Assembly: GCA_002373755.1 (NCBI GenBank)
Contig: DFJU01000082.1
Span: forward strand, 1-41,350
Direction of reading: 5' to 3'
DNA from: Bacteroidales bacterium UBA3663
Lineage (GTDB): Bacteria; Bacteroidota; Bacteroidia; Bacteroidales; UBA3663
Length of the DNA stretch: 41,350 nucleotides
Shown here: positions 9,724 to 18,259 of the stretch, piece after piece
Layout: the number at the start of each line of letters is the position of its first letter
Position numbering within the stretch: the first letter of the stretch is position 1
Notes under the pieces: model-generated
Database searches by the model: none
Seen by the model: only the letters and a program-made list of their open reading frames with translations
Told to the model about the DNA's origin: nothing
Program-made: the position numbers and the translations under genes

Positions 9724-9936
9724 TCACTTCAGAATGATGCCTTCCTCGTCCCACAAGCCGCGGTATGCTGCTGCATCGCCTTCATCTCCAGCTTCGCCCA
9801 ATCCAGCTTCTCCTGGATTCTGTATTTCTGCTTTAGTCATAGATTTTGGCGTCATTGGTGCGCCTTGGCCGCCGTCTGCAATGAGTTCGTATTTGATTTC
9901 CACGAGTTTGAAGGTCGGTTGCTGATAGATTTTCAT
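9724..9936 (-). CDS. Small hypothetical protein upstream of the giant exoprotein
   Basis: A 70-residue ORF beginning MKIYQQPTFKLVEIKYELIA and ending in an acidic stretch (GEAGDEGDAAAYRGLWDEEG). I chose the ATG at 9936 because small Bacteroidales proteins of this kind commonly open with M-K-x-Y-x-x-P; an in-frame start at 9963 would add nine residues. There is no clear signal peptide or TM segment. It sits 54 bases upstream of the 2481-residue exoprotein gene on the same strand, so it may be cotranscribed with it. A glycine- and acid-rich, low-complexity C-terminal half is visible. Function unknown. Confidence 0.6.
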   Translation of the reverse strand: MKIYQQPTFKLVEIKYELIADGGQGAPMTPKSMTKAEIQNPGEAGLGEAGDEGDAAAYRGLWDEEGIILK

Positions 9937-10268
9937 AATCTTTATGCTTAGTTTTGTTAACAATTCAAATTTAGATAGACACAGTCTTAAACGTCTTTGG
10001 CGGACGTCCTATTCGTAACCAAAAAGAAAAGGGAAAACAAACAATTTTCTTACATTTGGGGTTGTAGAATGGGATTTTACTTCCGCACTGACGCGTGTGC
10101 AAATTTATTGATTTTATCAATACGGGCCGACGGTTGCGTTTTAAAATGTTGCCGAATAGTGAAAAAAACTTAAAATTCACGTGTTTTTGCAATCTCGTGG
10201 CATAGGTTTAAGGTCTGTTTTTGCAACATTTTCAACAGAATGAATGGTGGTTGTTGCCACGCTTGTCG
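9937..10268. other. Intergenic leader region with candidate -7 boxes
   Basis: About 330 bases without a gene. On the minus strand two perfect TAnnTTTG boxes (both TAAATTTG) lie at 9973-9966 and 10107-10100, but neither has TTTG at the expected distance, so promoter assignment for the 70-residue gene and the exoprotein is tentative. No convincing terminator was found for the gene ending at 10269. Confidence 0.35.
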
Positions 10269-12437
10269 CTATAGGTGTTGGTCAATTTCAATAGAGAATT
10301 TGGCTCCGAAATCGAACGGGTTCAGTCCGACGAAACCGCAGAAAAGGCTTGCGTTGAAGTAGTTGTTGCCGATGCCATAGCCCCACTCGCAATAGGCATT
10401 TTTCCCGCGCGCCCACAGTTGGCTGCTGTAGATTCGTTCCTTGATTATGTATTTGGAAATCAATCGCCAATTGTGCAGCAGGAGAAACGGACATTCGATC
10501 ATGACGTGCTGCTGTATGTAGCCGGACGACGAACTATACCAGTGGTCGTCAAGCAAGGCGAATGTGCCACCTGATGTCCGATGGTTCCATGTCGATGGGT
10601 ACTGTGAGCGCGAAAAATATGTGTAATTTACAAAATATTCGTTGTGTTGTTTGAGAAATCTGCCTGCGCCGATGTGCCACGACAGGTTTCTGGTACTGCC
10701 GATGCGGATGAATTGTTGTGCATCAAGTTCGATTCTGAAATAGTCGGTTCGGCTTTTCAGCACGTTTTTTATGCCTTTGCCGACTTCAAGCGCAAACGTC
10801 GGCCATTGGCTTTTCAGATAGCGTTTTTGCCGACCTTCCATAAAGTAGTATTGCCGTGGTGTCCATACAAAACGGACATACGGGTTCAAATCCAGATAGC
10901 GTTGTTCGATGGCGTTGTCTGTCACGATGTCGAGAGCCTGCTGATGTTGTGCAAGAGAACCGTGCCTGATGGGGCGTCGTATGCTGTATGTTGCGCCGGC
11001 GTGGAACATCAATCCGTTTGTGAGTTCGATTGCATTTTCCAACGTGAATTCGTAACTTCGGAAGAACTGCAGCCCGAGAGAATCGAACGACAAACCTGCT
11101 ACGCGGGCCAGATGCCCGTCCGCTTCCAACTGCTTGACGTATTGATTGATGAGCTCGTTTACCTGATTCTTGTAACGCGATGAAAAACCGTTCGTGCCGT
11201 TTTGAAGGCGTAGTGTCAGTGTGGCTCGTCGTTCCGGTCGATAAACCCAGTCGGTTTGCCATTTGTAACGAAATTCGCGTAATCGGAATGCGTAACCTAT
11301 TTCTGGCATTGTGCGCAACTGTTGTCCATTGCCCATCTGCCGCGTAAAGCGTAGTGGCTGGCGTATGGTGATGCCGTTGATGTGGTCGTAGCCGAATCCG
11401 GCAGGGTTGAGCGGACCGATCACTTGTATGTCTGTGTCGAACGCATTGAATCTTGTTGTGCTGACCATGCGTTGTGGCAGTCGTTCAAAAAATTTGCGCC
11501 GTGTGTTGGTCTCGCTTTTTGTAGTGTCGCTTGTTGATTCCTTTCTTTTTTCGCGACGCACAAAAACTGTCGGGTCCGTGTGATAAACGGCCGACAAGTC
11601 AAGAGTCTCGAGTTTCGGGTCGAATGCTTTGAGTGGAAGCAACTTGCGTATGTCTAATTCGTAGTCGAAGTGGTTGTGGCCGCGCATTTTCCCGTATTTG
11701 TAGTCGAGGTCAACGCTGCAGTTTTTGAGTATAGATTTCCCATCTTTCTCGACGAAGCGCAGAGTGTCGGTCACTCTTCCAAAGTCGATTCGCCCTTGAA
11801 ACCGTATTTCGCGTGGCGTGAGTTCGTACATGTTTAGCACGACATCGCCTTCCAGCAGCTCGTGATGTTTTTTCTTTGGCGAAAAATGTATTGTAATGAG
11901 AGAATCTCTGTGTAATACTGTTGTGTCTGTTGCGCTAAAGTTGTATTGACGCAATCCGTCGTTTGAAAAAGGCAGGATGTAGTCCTTGTCATCTCCCTTG
12001 TCGCGCATGATTTTCAGCGAGTAGATTGGAATGATGACTTGGTTCAATTCTTTGATTATTCGGCGACAACGGCGTCGGTTCGTTCCTGTAAGTTGTATGG
12101 GTGTAAATAGCGTTTCACATGGCGTCTGATAGGCAATTTTGCAGATTGCATCAAAATACATGGTGTCGTTCGCATGATGGTTGAACGGCAATAAGTCGCG
12201 TAGCAACGGCGTCCACCATCGTACATTTTCGCAGTACGAGTGCCCGTGCATGTCAACGTATGTGTCGATGGCTCCGATTCCTTCGTTGTATAGCCATTCT
12301 GTCCGATGGTTAAGCCGCACGATCAGGCTGTCCAGACGGGCGTTGCCTGTGTCGATTATTTCAGCTGCAGTACGTTTCCGTGCTGCCAGTGGGCTGGCAA
12401 CAAGCATGAGAAACGTGAGCAGTAGCAAATTCTTCAT
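10269..12437 (-). CDS. Predicted outer-membrane protein, DUF5686-like
   Basis: A 722-residue protein with an N-terminal signal peptide (MKNLLLLTFLMLVASPLAAR). After a mixed N-terminal region of about 300 residues, the rest reads as alternating hydrophobic/polar strands rich in aromatics (for example YEFTLENAIELTNGLMFHAG and KNAYCEWGYGIGNNYFNASL), as expected for an outer-membrane beta-barrel; it ends FDFGAKFSIEIDQHL. The overall architecture resembles Bacteroidetes DUF5686 proteins, often annotated as TonB-linked carboxypeptidase-regulatory-like outer-membrane proteins, although the usual N-terminal carboxypeptidase-D-like domain is not apparent. It follows rsgA by 106 bases on the same strand. 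Role unknown; the family name is less secure than the barrel prediction. Confidence 0.65.
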   Translation of the reverse strand: MKNLLLLTFLMLVASPLAARKRTAAEIIDTGNARLDSLIVRLNHRTEWLYNEGIGAIDTYVDMHGHSYCENVRWWTPLLRDLLPFNHHANDTMYFDAICKIAYQTPCETLFTPIQLTGTNRRRCRRIIKELNQVIIPIYSLKIMRDKGDDKDYILPFSNDGLRQYNFSATDTTVLHRDSLITIHFSPKKKHHELLEGDVVLNMYELTPREIRFQGRIDFGRVTDTLRFVEKDGKSILKNCSVDLDYKYGKMRGHNHFDYELDIRKLLPLKAFDPKLETLDLSAVYHTDPTVFVRREKRKESTSDTTKSETNTRRKFFERLPQRMVSTTRFNAFDTDIQVIGPLNPAGFGYDHINGITIRQPLRFTRQMGNGQQLRTMPEIGYAFRLREFRYKWQTDWVYRPERRATLTLRLQNGTNGFSSRYKNQVNELINQYVKQLEADGHLARVAGLSFDSLGLQFFRSYEFTLENAIELTNGLMFHAGATYSIRRPIRHGSLAQHQQALDIVTDNAIEQRYLDLNPYVRFVWTPRQYYFMEGRQKRYLKSQWPTFALEVGKGIKNVLKSRTDYFRIELDAQQFIRIGSTRNLSWHIGAGRFLKQHNEYFVNYTYFSRSQYPSTWNHRTSGGTFALLDDHWYSSSSGYIQQHVMIECPFLLLHNWRLISKYIIKERIYSSQLWARGKNAYCEWGYGIGNNYFNASLFCGFVGLNPFDFGAKFSIEIDQHL

Positions 12438-12544
12438 AAGTTCGTGCGATAGGTGTCTTTCGTCGGTCGATGTTTGGAATGGATGTTGTGCAATGCCGAT
12501 TTGTTGACATCTTTTTATGCGAAAAAGTCGCGTAGCGATGTCTT

Positions 12545-13528
12545 TTATTCGCGATATTTTCCCTCGTCCTCGTCTTGCAGGATGCTCAGATAGCTGTCGT
12601 AGCGCGATTGTGCGATGCGATGTTCTTCAACTGCGGTGCGGACGGCGCATCCTGGCTCGTGTGTGTGTGTGCAGTTGTTGAATCTGCAATCGGCCGATGT
12701 GCGGAATATCTCCTTGAAGTAGTGTCCGACCGATTCTTTTTCAAATTCGATGGTGCCGAATCCTTTGATGCCTGGCGTGTCGATGATGAAGGCATCTGCA
12801 TCGGCCATCCAATACATTTCGCTGAATGTCGTTGTGTGCATACCTTGGTCGTGCACGTCGCTCAATTCGGCTGTGCGTGTATTTGCATCGGGGATTAGGG
12901 CGTTGAGCAGCGACGATTTTCCGACACCGCTGTTGCCAGAAAGCAATGTCGTCTTGTGCGACAGTTTTCCGCGTAGTTCGTCGATTCCGATTCCTTTCTC
13001 AACGGAGATCTGTTGCACGTCGTAGCCGATTGTCCGATACAGGTAAGCCAAATCGTCTGCATAGCTCTGTTCTTCGCTGTTGTGCAGGTCGATTTTGTTT
13101 ATTACCAATATCGTCGGCACGTTATAGGCTTCGGCTGTTGCTAAAAAGCGGTCTATGAAGTTCGTGCTTGTTTGCGGATGGCTCACTGTGACCATCAGCA
13201 TTGTTTGGTCGAGGTTTGTGGCGAGAATGTGCGCCTGTTTCGACAAGTTGATTGATTTGCGGATGATGTAATTCCGTCGTTCCTTGATTGCTGTGATGAA
13301 GGCGAACCCTTCCCGATTCTTTTCGATAACTACCCAATCACCAACTGCAACTGGGTTCGTCGTTCGTATTCCTTTCAATCGGAAATTGCCCTTCACCTTG
13401 CAAGGGATAAGGCCTCCTTCGGCTGGCTGTGCGGTTGCATCCAGCTGAAGGAGGTCGTTGTTTGGCATCTGTCCTTCGGGTAGGACGAGATACCAGAATC
13501 CGGTGTTTTTTACGACAAGTCCGGTCAT
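12545..13528 (-). CDS. rsgA: Ribosome small-subunit-dependent GTPase RsgA
   Basis: A 327-residue circularly permuted GTPase that acts in late 30S subunit maturation. An N-terminal OB fold (residues about 1-75) is followed by the GTPase motifs in permuted order: G4 VINKIDL, then G1 GNSGVGKSSLLNAL, then G3 DTPG. The C-terminal zinc-binding region has CRFNNCTHTHEPGC. The start was set at the ATG at 13528 (MTGLVVKNTGFWYLVLPEG), one base after the frr stop codon; a longer in-frame start at 13576 would overlap frr by 47 bases and adds an untypical extension. The one-base gap implies translational coupling with frr, a sensible pairing of two ribosome-cycle factors. Confidence 0.95.
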   Translation of the reverse strand: MTGLVVKNTGFWYLVLPEGQMPNNDLLQLDATAQPAEGGLIPCKVKGNFRLKGIRTTNPVAVGDWVVIEKNREGFAFITAIKERRNYIIRKSINLSKQAHILATNLDQTMLMVTVSHPQTSTNFIDRFLATAEAYNVPTILVINKIDLHNSEEQSYADDLAYLYRTIGYDVQQISVEKGIGIDELRGKLSHKTTLLSGNSGVGKSSLLNALIPDANTRTAELSDVHDQGMHTTTFSEMYWMADADAFIIDTPGIKGFGTIEFEKESVGHYFKEIFRTSADCRFNNCTHTHEPGCAVRTAVEEHRIAQSRYDSYLSILQDEDEGKYRE

Positions 13529-13529
13529 T

Positions 13530-14090
13530 TTATACGGCCATGATTTCGGCGTCTTTGACCTTGTAGAGGTCGTCAACCAGCTTTATGAACTTGTCGTGCG
13601 ACTTCTGCATTGTTGCCTCGGCGTCTTTTTCAACGTCTTCAGGAAGACCATTCTTGATGTCTTTCTTGAGCGTTTCGATGATGTCGCGGCGGATGTTTCG
13701 TATGGCAACCTTGGCGTTTTCGGCTTCTGTTTTGGCTTTTTTCGACAATTCGCGGCGACGCTCCTCGGTCATTGGAGGGAGTCCGATGCGGATGTATTCG
13801 CCGTTGTTTTCTGGCATGATGCCCAGCGATGAGTCGATGATTGCCTTTTCGATTGCCTTCAGCATTGATTTGTCCCAAGGCTGGATGAGGATGCTCTTCG
13901 CATCTGGCGTTGAACAGTTGGCGCACTGGCTGATTTCCATCATCGAACCATAGCATTCTGCCTTGATTCCGTCCAGCAGTTTCACTGTTGCGCGACCGGC
14001 GCGGATGTGATCGAAGGTGTCTTCGAGGTGGTCAACTGAGGCCTGCATTTTATTTTCGGCCTCTTTGATTGTTGCTTTTACGTCTAACAT
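13530..14090 (-). CDS. frr: Ribosome recycling factor
   Basis: Splits post-termination ribosomes together with EF-G. The 186-residue length is typical. Recognisable features are the N-terminal helix ending in the F-D-HIRAGRATVKLLDGI segment (family: L-x-x-I-R-T-G-R-A), the central domain with ILIQPWDKSMLKAIEKAI and GLPPMTEERRRELSK, and the long C-terminal helices that complete the three-helix bundle. It lies downstream of pyrH (88 bases) and directly abuts rsgA; pyrH-frr is a conserved bacterial pair. Confidence 0.97.
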   Translation of the reverse strand: MLDVKATIKEAENKMQASVDHLEDTFDHIRAGRATVKLLDGIKAECYGSMMEISQCANCSTPDAKSILIQPWDKSMLKAIEKAIIDSSLGIMPENNGEYIRIGLPPMTEERRRELSKKAKTEAENAKVAIRNIRRDIIETLKKDIKNGLPEDVEKDAEATMQKSHDKFIKLVDDLYKVKDAEIMAV

Positions 14091-14178
14091 ATTTTCTAGT
14101 TGATAAATGACATTCTGTTCAGAATATAGTTCTGAATGAGGTGCTTGAACGATTTCCCGTCCTTTCTTAATGTTCGAA

Positions 14179-14886
14179 TTATTTTTCGTAAACCAAGGTT
14201 CCGATGTTTTCTCCCTGCATCACCTTGACCAAATTGCCCATTTTGTCCATGTTGAACACGATGATTGGCAACTTGTTGTCGCGGCAGAGCGTCGTAGCGG
14301 TCAGATCCATGACCTTCAGACCTTTCTGATAAATCTCGTCGTAGGTGATTTTGTCGAATTTTGTAGCCGATGGGTCTTTCTCCGGGTCTGCGGTGTAGAT
14401 GCCGTCAACACGGGTGCCTTTCAGCATTACGTCGGCTTCGATTTCAATGCCGCGCAGAGCCGAACCAGTGTCGGTTGTGAAGTATGGGCAACCAGTGCCG
14501 CCCGCCAAAATGGCGATTTCACCTTTCTCCATCAGTTCGATGGCGCGCCACTTGCTGTATTGTTCGCCGATGGGAAACATGTTGATGGCTGTAAGCACGC
14601 GCGCCTTTTGTCCGATGGCGTTCAATGCCGACGACAAGCCCAGTGCGTTGATTGTTGTTGCCAGCATACCCATCTGGTCACCCTTCACGCGGTCGAAGCC
14701 TTTGCCTGCGCCGCTCAGTCCGCGGAAGATGTTGCCACCACCGATGACGATACCGATTTGTACGCCCATGTCGGCAATCTGTTTGATTTGTTGAGCGTAT
14801 TCGGCCAACCGGACTTCGTCGATGCCGTATTGCTTGCTTCCCATGAGCGACTCTCCGCTCAGTTTCAGTAAAATTCTTTTGTACAT
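14179..14886 (-). CDS. pyrH: UMP kinase
   Basis: Phosphorylates UMP to UDP with ATP; a hexameric cytosolic enzyme of the amino-acid-kinase fold. The 235-residue length is typical. Motifs include the N-terminal KRILLKLSGESLMG, the nucleotide/UMP loop GIVIGGGNIFRG, DQMGMLATTINALGL, the acceptor region AGGTGCPYFTTDT and the ATP-site DGIYTADPEKDP. It starts the pyrH-frr-rsgA run and is separated from exbD upstream by a terminator hairpin, so it should have its own promoter within 14887-14952, although I could not identify one. Confidence 0.97.
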   Translation of the reverse strand: MYKRILLKLSGESLMGSKQYGIDEVRLAEYAQQIKQIADMGVQIGIVIGGGNIFRGLSGAGKGFDRVKGDQMGMLATTINALGLSSALNAIGQKARVLTAINMFPIGEQYSKWRAIELMEKGEIAILAGGTGCPYFTTDTGSALRGIEIEADVMLKGTRVDGIYTADPEKDPSATKFDKITYDEIYQKGLKVMDLTATTLCRDNKLPIIVFNMDKMGNLVKVMQGENIGTLVYEK

Positions 14887-14896
14887 GTCTTGAACG

Positions 14897-14932
14897 TTAA
14901 AAAATACCGCGACAGGAACGCTGCCGCGGTAT
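14897..14932 (-). terminator. Terminator after the exbB-exbD operon
   Basis: On the minus strand, ATACCGCG (14932-14925) pairs with CGCGGTAT (14911-14904), followed by a run of about six U. It lies 20 bases past the stop codon of the second exbD and before pyrH, separating the two units. Confidence 0.8.
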
Positions 14933-14952
14933 GTTATCGGGATGTGATTGTC

Positions 14953-15420
14953 TTACTTATTGCGGCGAATCTGCTTTTTGGCAGAGTAGCTGATTTTCAG
15001 ACACTGTGCTTTACGAAGTTGTGTCTTGAGTTCGGTCACAACACCCATCTTGGTGTCGCGGTCAATCTTCATTGACACCTGCATCTTAGGCTGATCAACC
15101 TCCTTCATTGACTGACGCTGCTGTGTCATCTTAGGCACTACGTTTTCAATGTCGAGGAAGTCGTCGTTGAACTGAATCAGAGATTCAACACCATACTTCT
15201 TGTCCTTTGGTTTACCGACCAACAGGGTGGTAACCAATGACTTGTTCTCCAGTTTTACCACTTCCGATGCTTGTGGGGTGTTTACCAAAACCTTGGCAGT
15301 TTCCTCACGCATGTGGGTGATACACATGAAGAAGAAGAGGATTGAGAACACCAAGTCAGGAAGAGATGAGGTGTTCAACTCAGGCATCTCTTTTTTGCCG
15401 CCTTTATTAAATTTGCTCAT
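14953..15420 (-). CDS. ExbD/TolR-family biopolymer transport protein (second copy)
   Basis: A 155-residue member of the ExbD/TolR family: cytoplasmic N-terminus, one TM helix and a periplasmic domain. The TM helix SLPDLVFSILFFFMCITH (residues about 18-36) carries the conserved proton-path aspartate. With ExbB it converts proton-motive force into motion for TonB-dependent transport or a related process. It is the last gene of the cluster, 23 bases after another exbD-like gene and followed by a terminator. Bacteroidetes often carry two different ExbD paralogues in tandem, so heteromeric assembly is plausible but inferred. Confidence 0.88.
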   Translation of the reverse strand: MSKFNKGGKKEMPELNTSSLPDLVFSILFFFMCITHMREETAKVLVNTPQASEVVKLENKSLVTTLLVGKPKDKKYGVESLIQFNDDFLDIENVVPKMTQQRQSMKEVDQPKMQVSMKIDRDTKMGVVTELKTQLRKAQCLKISYSAKKQIRRNK

Positions 15421-15443
15421 AGCTTTTTCTTCTTGTTTGGTGA

Positions 15444-16046
15444 TTAATACTTGGCGTTAGCCTCTGAAATGTTCATAGGATAGTAATCCTTGATTGCCTG
15501 CATCTGCTCCTTCGAGAGCTCTTCTTCGTCGTATGGCTTTCCGAACTTGCTTTGTGACAGTTCTTCACGCAACTGATTGTATGCGGCTACCAGCTCGTTC
15601 TGTACTTTGATGTACATTTCGTAGCTTGTGCCGTAGTCAGATTGCAGAGAAATGACGTGATTCTTTGGTGTCTTGGTGTCGGCACCGAAGTATTGAACAA
15701 GTTCAGGATACTTTTCGGGATTGGCCTGGATATATTCCGGGCCGCGGTCTCCAGCGAATTCACCTTCTGCCTTGATGAAGTTCTTTGCCTTTTCGCAAAG
15801 GTCTTCAACCTTGCCGAAGTCGTCGCCAATCATCAAATCGTTGTTTGCGTTGACGAGGACGTTGAGGATGTTACGCTTTTTGATGTCCTGATTGGTCTGC
15901 TCTTCTGTCCAACGAGGGAGGAGACGGGTCAGACCTTCATCTGTATCCATAGAAGTAACCACGAGGAAGAAGATAAGAAGGGTGAATGCCAAGTCGGCAC
16001 TTGATGACGAGTTGATACTCGGCGCTTTTCTTTTCTTTCTTGCCAT
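15444..16046 (-). CDS. ExbD/TolR-family biopolymer transport protein (first copy)
   Basis: A 200-residue ExbD-like protein. A basic N-terminus (MARKKRKAPSIN) precedes a single TM helix, SADLAFTLLIFFLVVTS (about residues 17-33), with the conserved aspartate. The periplasmic part is longer than in the neighbouring paralogue and is rich in charged and Gln residues, including a probable helical segment near residues 150-185. It is spaced 10 bases after the small membrane protein gene and 23 before the second exbD. Role as for ExbD: coupling proton flow through ExbB to an envelope partner. Confidence 0.85.
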   Translation of the reverse strand: MARKKRKAPSINSSSSADLAFTLLIFFLVVTSMDTDEGLTRLLPRWTEEQTNQDIKKRNILNVLVNANNDLMIGDDFGKVEDLCEKAKNFIKAEGEFAGDRGPEYIQANPEKYPELVQYFGADTKTPKNHVISLQSDYGTSYEMYIKVQNELVAAYNQLREELSQSKFGKPYDEEELSKEQMQAIKDYYPMNISEANAKY

Positions 16047-16056
16047 AGGTCAGATC

Positions 16057-16509
16057 TTATTTGAGGATTGCACGTTTCAAGCCGAAGCCGACGATGAGAA
16101 GTACTGTTACACCAACGAGAGCGTAGATGCTGTAGAGCCATGCGTCAATCATCTTCATGGTTGACTCGGTGAATACCTGAGTCTCACCATTTACGACACG
16201 GCTGAATTCCTGCTCGCCGCTGAGGAGGTTGCAGATGAAATAGAGGACAACAACTGAAGCAACTACGATGAGCAAGCTCCAGCGTTTTCCAAGAATAGCA
16301 TCGATTGCAATTGAGATTGGCAACAGGATCAGGCCAAAGCTAACTGCTACAGTCATCCAAGTGATGAATGTGTCGAGCTGGGTTGAAACTTCGGTGAATT
16401 GGCCGTTGGTCAGCTGCACGCTTTCTGTCTCTGCCATACCGAACAGAACCAGGACGACAACTGAAACACCAGCTAATACCCAAAGCAGGATATTATTGAT
16501 ATATTTCAT
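16057..16509 (-). CDS. Small membrane protein of the ExbB-ExbD cluster
   Basis: A 150-residue protein with about four hydrophobic helices (near residues 8-26, 47-66, 74-92 and 124-144) separated by short polar loops, one of which (about residues 26-46) contains the sequence VQLTNGQFTEVSTQLDTF. I do not recognise a named family from sequence, but a protein of this size and position between exbB and exbD is frequent in Bacteroidales. Location (33 bases after exbB, 10 before exbD) implies it is made with the motor and could be an accessory subunit. Function unknown. Confidence 0.75.
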   Translation of the reverse strand: MKYINNILLWVLAGVSVVVLVLFGMAETESVQLTNGQFTEVSTQLDTFITWMTVAVSFGLILLPISIAIDAILGKRWSLLIVVASVVVLYFICNLLSGEQEFSRVVNGETQVFTESTMKMIDAWLYSIYALVGVTVLLIVGFGLKRAILK

Positions 16510-16542
16510 GGGATATTCTCCTTTTTATTATTTGTGTGAAAA

Positions 16543-17259
16543 TTACTTCTTGACGGTGAACTTGATGATGGCATCGAGCAATGCGATAGAAGCATCCTCC
16601 ATGTCGCTCACGATAGACTCAACCTTAGAAAGCAGGTAGTTGTAGAAAATCTGGAGAATAAGGGCAACGATAATACCACCGATAGTAGTGATAAGGGCCA
16701 CCTTCATACCGCCTGCGACGACTGTTGGGCTAATATCACCAGCCTTTACGATATCATCGAATGCCTGGACCATACCGACGGCAGTACCAAGGAATCCGAG
16801 TGAAGGAGCTGCTGCGATGAAGAGGGTGATCCATGAGAGGTTCTTCTCGAGGTAGCCGCTCTGAAGTGCGCCGTAAGATGTGATAGCCTTATCGATATCC
16901 TCAAGGCTCTGGCCATCCTTCAAACGGATGAGGGCCTGGGTGAAGATAGAGGCGATAGGACCGCGGGTCTTCTTGCAGATTTCAAGAGCCTCCTCAACGT
17001 TGCCGCTCTCAAGCGCATCCTCAACGCTGTTGATGAGCTTCTTGGTGTTGACCTCAGAAAGGTTCAAGTAGATGATACGTTCAACAACGAATGCAACACC
17101 CAAAACGAGGGCCATTGCAACAAGTGCCATAAAGCCAGGACCACCATCGATGAAGTAGGTCTTGAGCACCTGATGGAAAGAAACTGTTTCCTCAGCTTCC
17201 TGAGCGAATGCTGGAGCCATCGTTGCGACAGCAGCCAGTGTCATGAAAAACTTTTTCAT
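16543..17259 (-). CDS. exbB: MotA/TolQ/ExbB proton-channel family protein
   Basis: A 238-residue inner-membrane protein of the ExbB/TolQ family. It begins with a cleavable or signal-anchor-like segment (FFMTLAAVATMAPAFAQ), then a TM helix FMALVAMALVLGVAFVVERII and a large cytoplasmic loop. The paired C-terminal helices include APSLGFLGTAVGMVQAFDDI (the conserved family core with GxxGTVxGM-like spacing) and VALITTIGGIIVALILQIFYNYL. It forms the proton-conducting ring around ExbD dimers. It is first in the exbB / small membrane protein / exbD / exbD operon. A near-consensus -7 box lies at 17323-17316, but no matching -33 box was found. Confidence 0.92.
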   Translation of the reverse strand: MKKFFMTLAAVATMAPAFAQEAEETVSFHQVLKTYFIDGGPGFMALVAMALVLGVAFVVERIIYLNLSEVNTKKLINSVEDALESGNVEEALEICKKTRGPIASIFTQALIRLKDGQSLEDIDKAITSYGALQSGYLEKNLSWITLFIAAAPSLGFLGTAVGMVQAFDDIVKAGDISPTVVAGGMKVALITTIGGIIVALILQIFYNYLLSKVESIVSDMEDASIALLDAIIKFTVKK

Positions 17260-17428
17260 TGAGTTTTGTGTTTTTAAAATGTTAATTAATTGGGTTGATA
17301 GGATTCAAAACAGCGCAAAGTAAGTGCTTTTTTCTTTAACTCGCGCTTTTTTTGTCGGAAATATTTTTGTTCATATTCCATTTTTCGGGCTTATAACCGC
17401 ATTTTTTTTGATTTTGTTGTGCTTTCGG

Positions 17429-18229
17429 CTACAATCGGAGCAAGGTTGCGGCGTTTGCGGTGGTGATTCTGGCTACCTCATCGGCCGAAATTCCGAACAG
17501 GTCGGACAGGGCTTGGCAGGTCACGGCAGTGTAGGCCGGTTCGTTGCGGTGGCCGCGATGTGGTACGGGTGCAAGGTAGGGCGCGTCGGTCTCGAGCACG
17601 ATCCTTTCAATTCCGATGGCGCGGGCAACGTCGGGCACGGTGCTTTTCTTGTAGGTCAATGTGCCGCCGATGCCGAACATGAAATCTCCGTAAAGGAGTG
17701 ATTCTTTGGCTTGCTCGACAGTGCCGCTGTAGCAATGCAGTATGCCGCGCAGACGTTTCCCGTTCGATTGCAACATTGTGGCCAACGTCGTTCGGCAGAG
17801 TTCAAGGAATTCTGTCATCGCATCGCGGATGTGAAGCAGGACGGGCAGGTCGTGCTCCATCGCCCAACAAATTTGTCTGACGAGTAGTTTCCGTTGGTCA
17901 TCGATGCGCGATTTGTCCCAATGGAGGTCAAGCCCGATTTCGCCCACGGCTCGTATTTCGCCCTTGTGAGTTGTCCAATTCTCATCGGAGAAGAGCGTTT
18001 TGAACTGAGTGTCAATATCGTCGGCCATGTTTTCTGGATGTATTCCGATGCTCGGGAAAAGAAAATCCGCGTAGCGACGGCAAAGTCGGATTATTTGTGG
18101 AAATTCAGTTTCGTCGCAACAGGCAAGCACGATTTTTTGCACGTCTGCATCGATGGAGCGTTGTATGACGGCATCGACATCGGCCGCAAATGCTTGGTCG
18201 ATGAGGTGGCAATGGGTGTCGATAATCAT
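17429..18229 (-). CDS. tatD: TatD-family metal-dependent hydrolase
   Basis: A 266-residue TIM-barrel metal-dependent DNase/hydrolase of the TatD family. Family motifs are all visible: the metal-binding HxH in IDTHCHLID, AVGEIGLDLHW (usual GEIGLDY), LPVLLHIRDA, the GILHCYSG signature and the C-terminal ETDAPYLAPVPHRGHRNEP. It lies 30 bases downstream of the YhiN-type gene and may share its transcript. TatD proteins have been linked to 3'-5' DNA degradation and repair; the in vivo role here is unknown. Confidence 0.95.
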   Translation of the reverse strand: MIIDTHCHLIDQAFAADVDAVIQRSIDADVQKIVLACCDETEFPQIIRLCRRYADFLFPSIGIHPENMADDIDTQFKTLFSDENWTTHKGEIRAVGEIGLDLHWDKSRIDDQRKLLVRQICWAMEHDLPVLLHIRDAMTEFLELCRTTLATMLQSNGKRLRGILHCYSGTVEQAKESLLYGDFMFGIGGTLTYKKSTVPDVARAIGIERIVLETDAPYLAPVPHRGHRNEPAYTAVTCQALSDLFGISADEVARITTANAATLLRL

Positions 18230-18259
18230 TTTTATAATGAGAAAAAAGTTTCGTTTCCG

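Noticed and set aside
12481..12540. Possible terminator (GACATC...GATGTC) between rsgA and the DUF5686-like gene
   Set aside because: The repeat is only six bases, 24 or more bases apart, and lacks a U-tract on the relevant strand.
17316..17342. Possible exbB promoter
   Set aside because: The -7 box is TTACTTTG with one mismatch, and there is no TTTG at 18-21 bases; too weak to list as a promoter.
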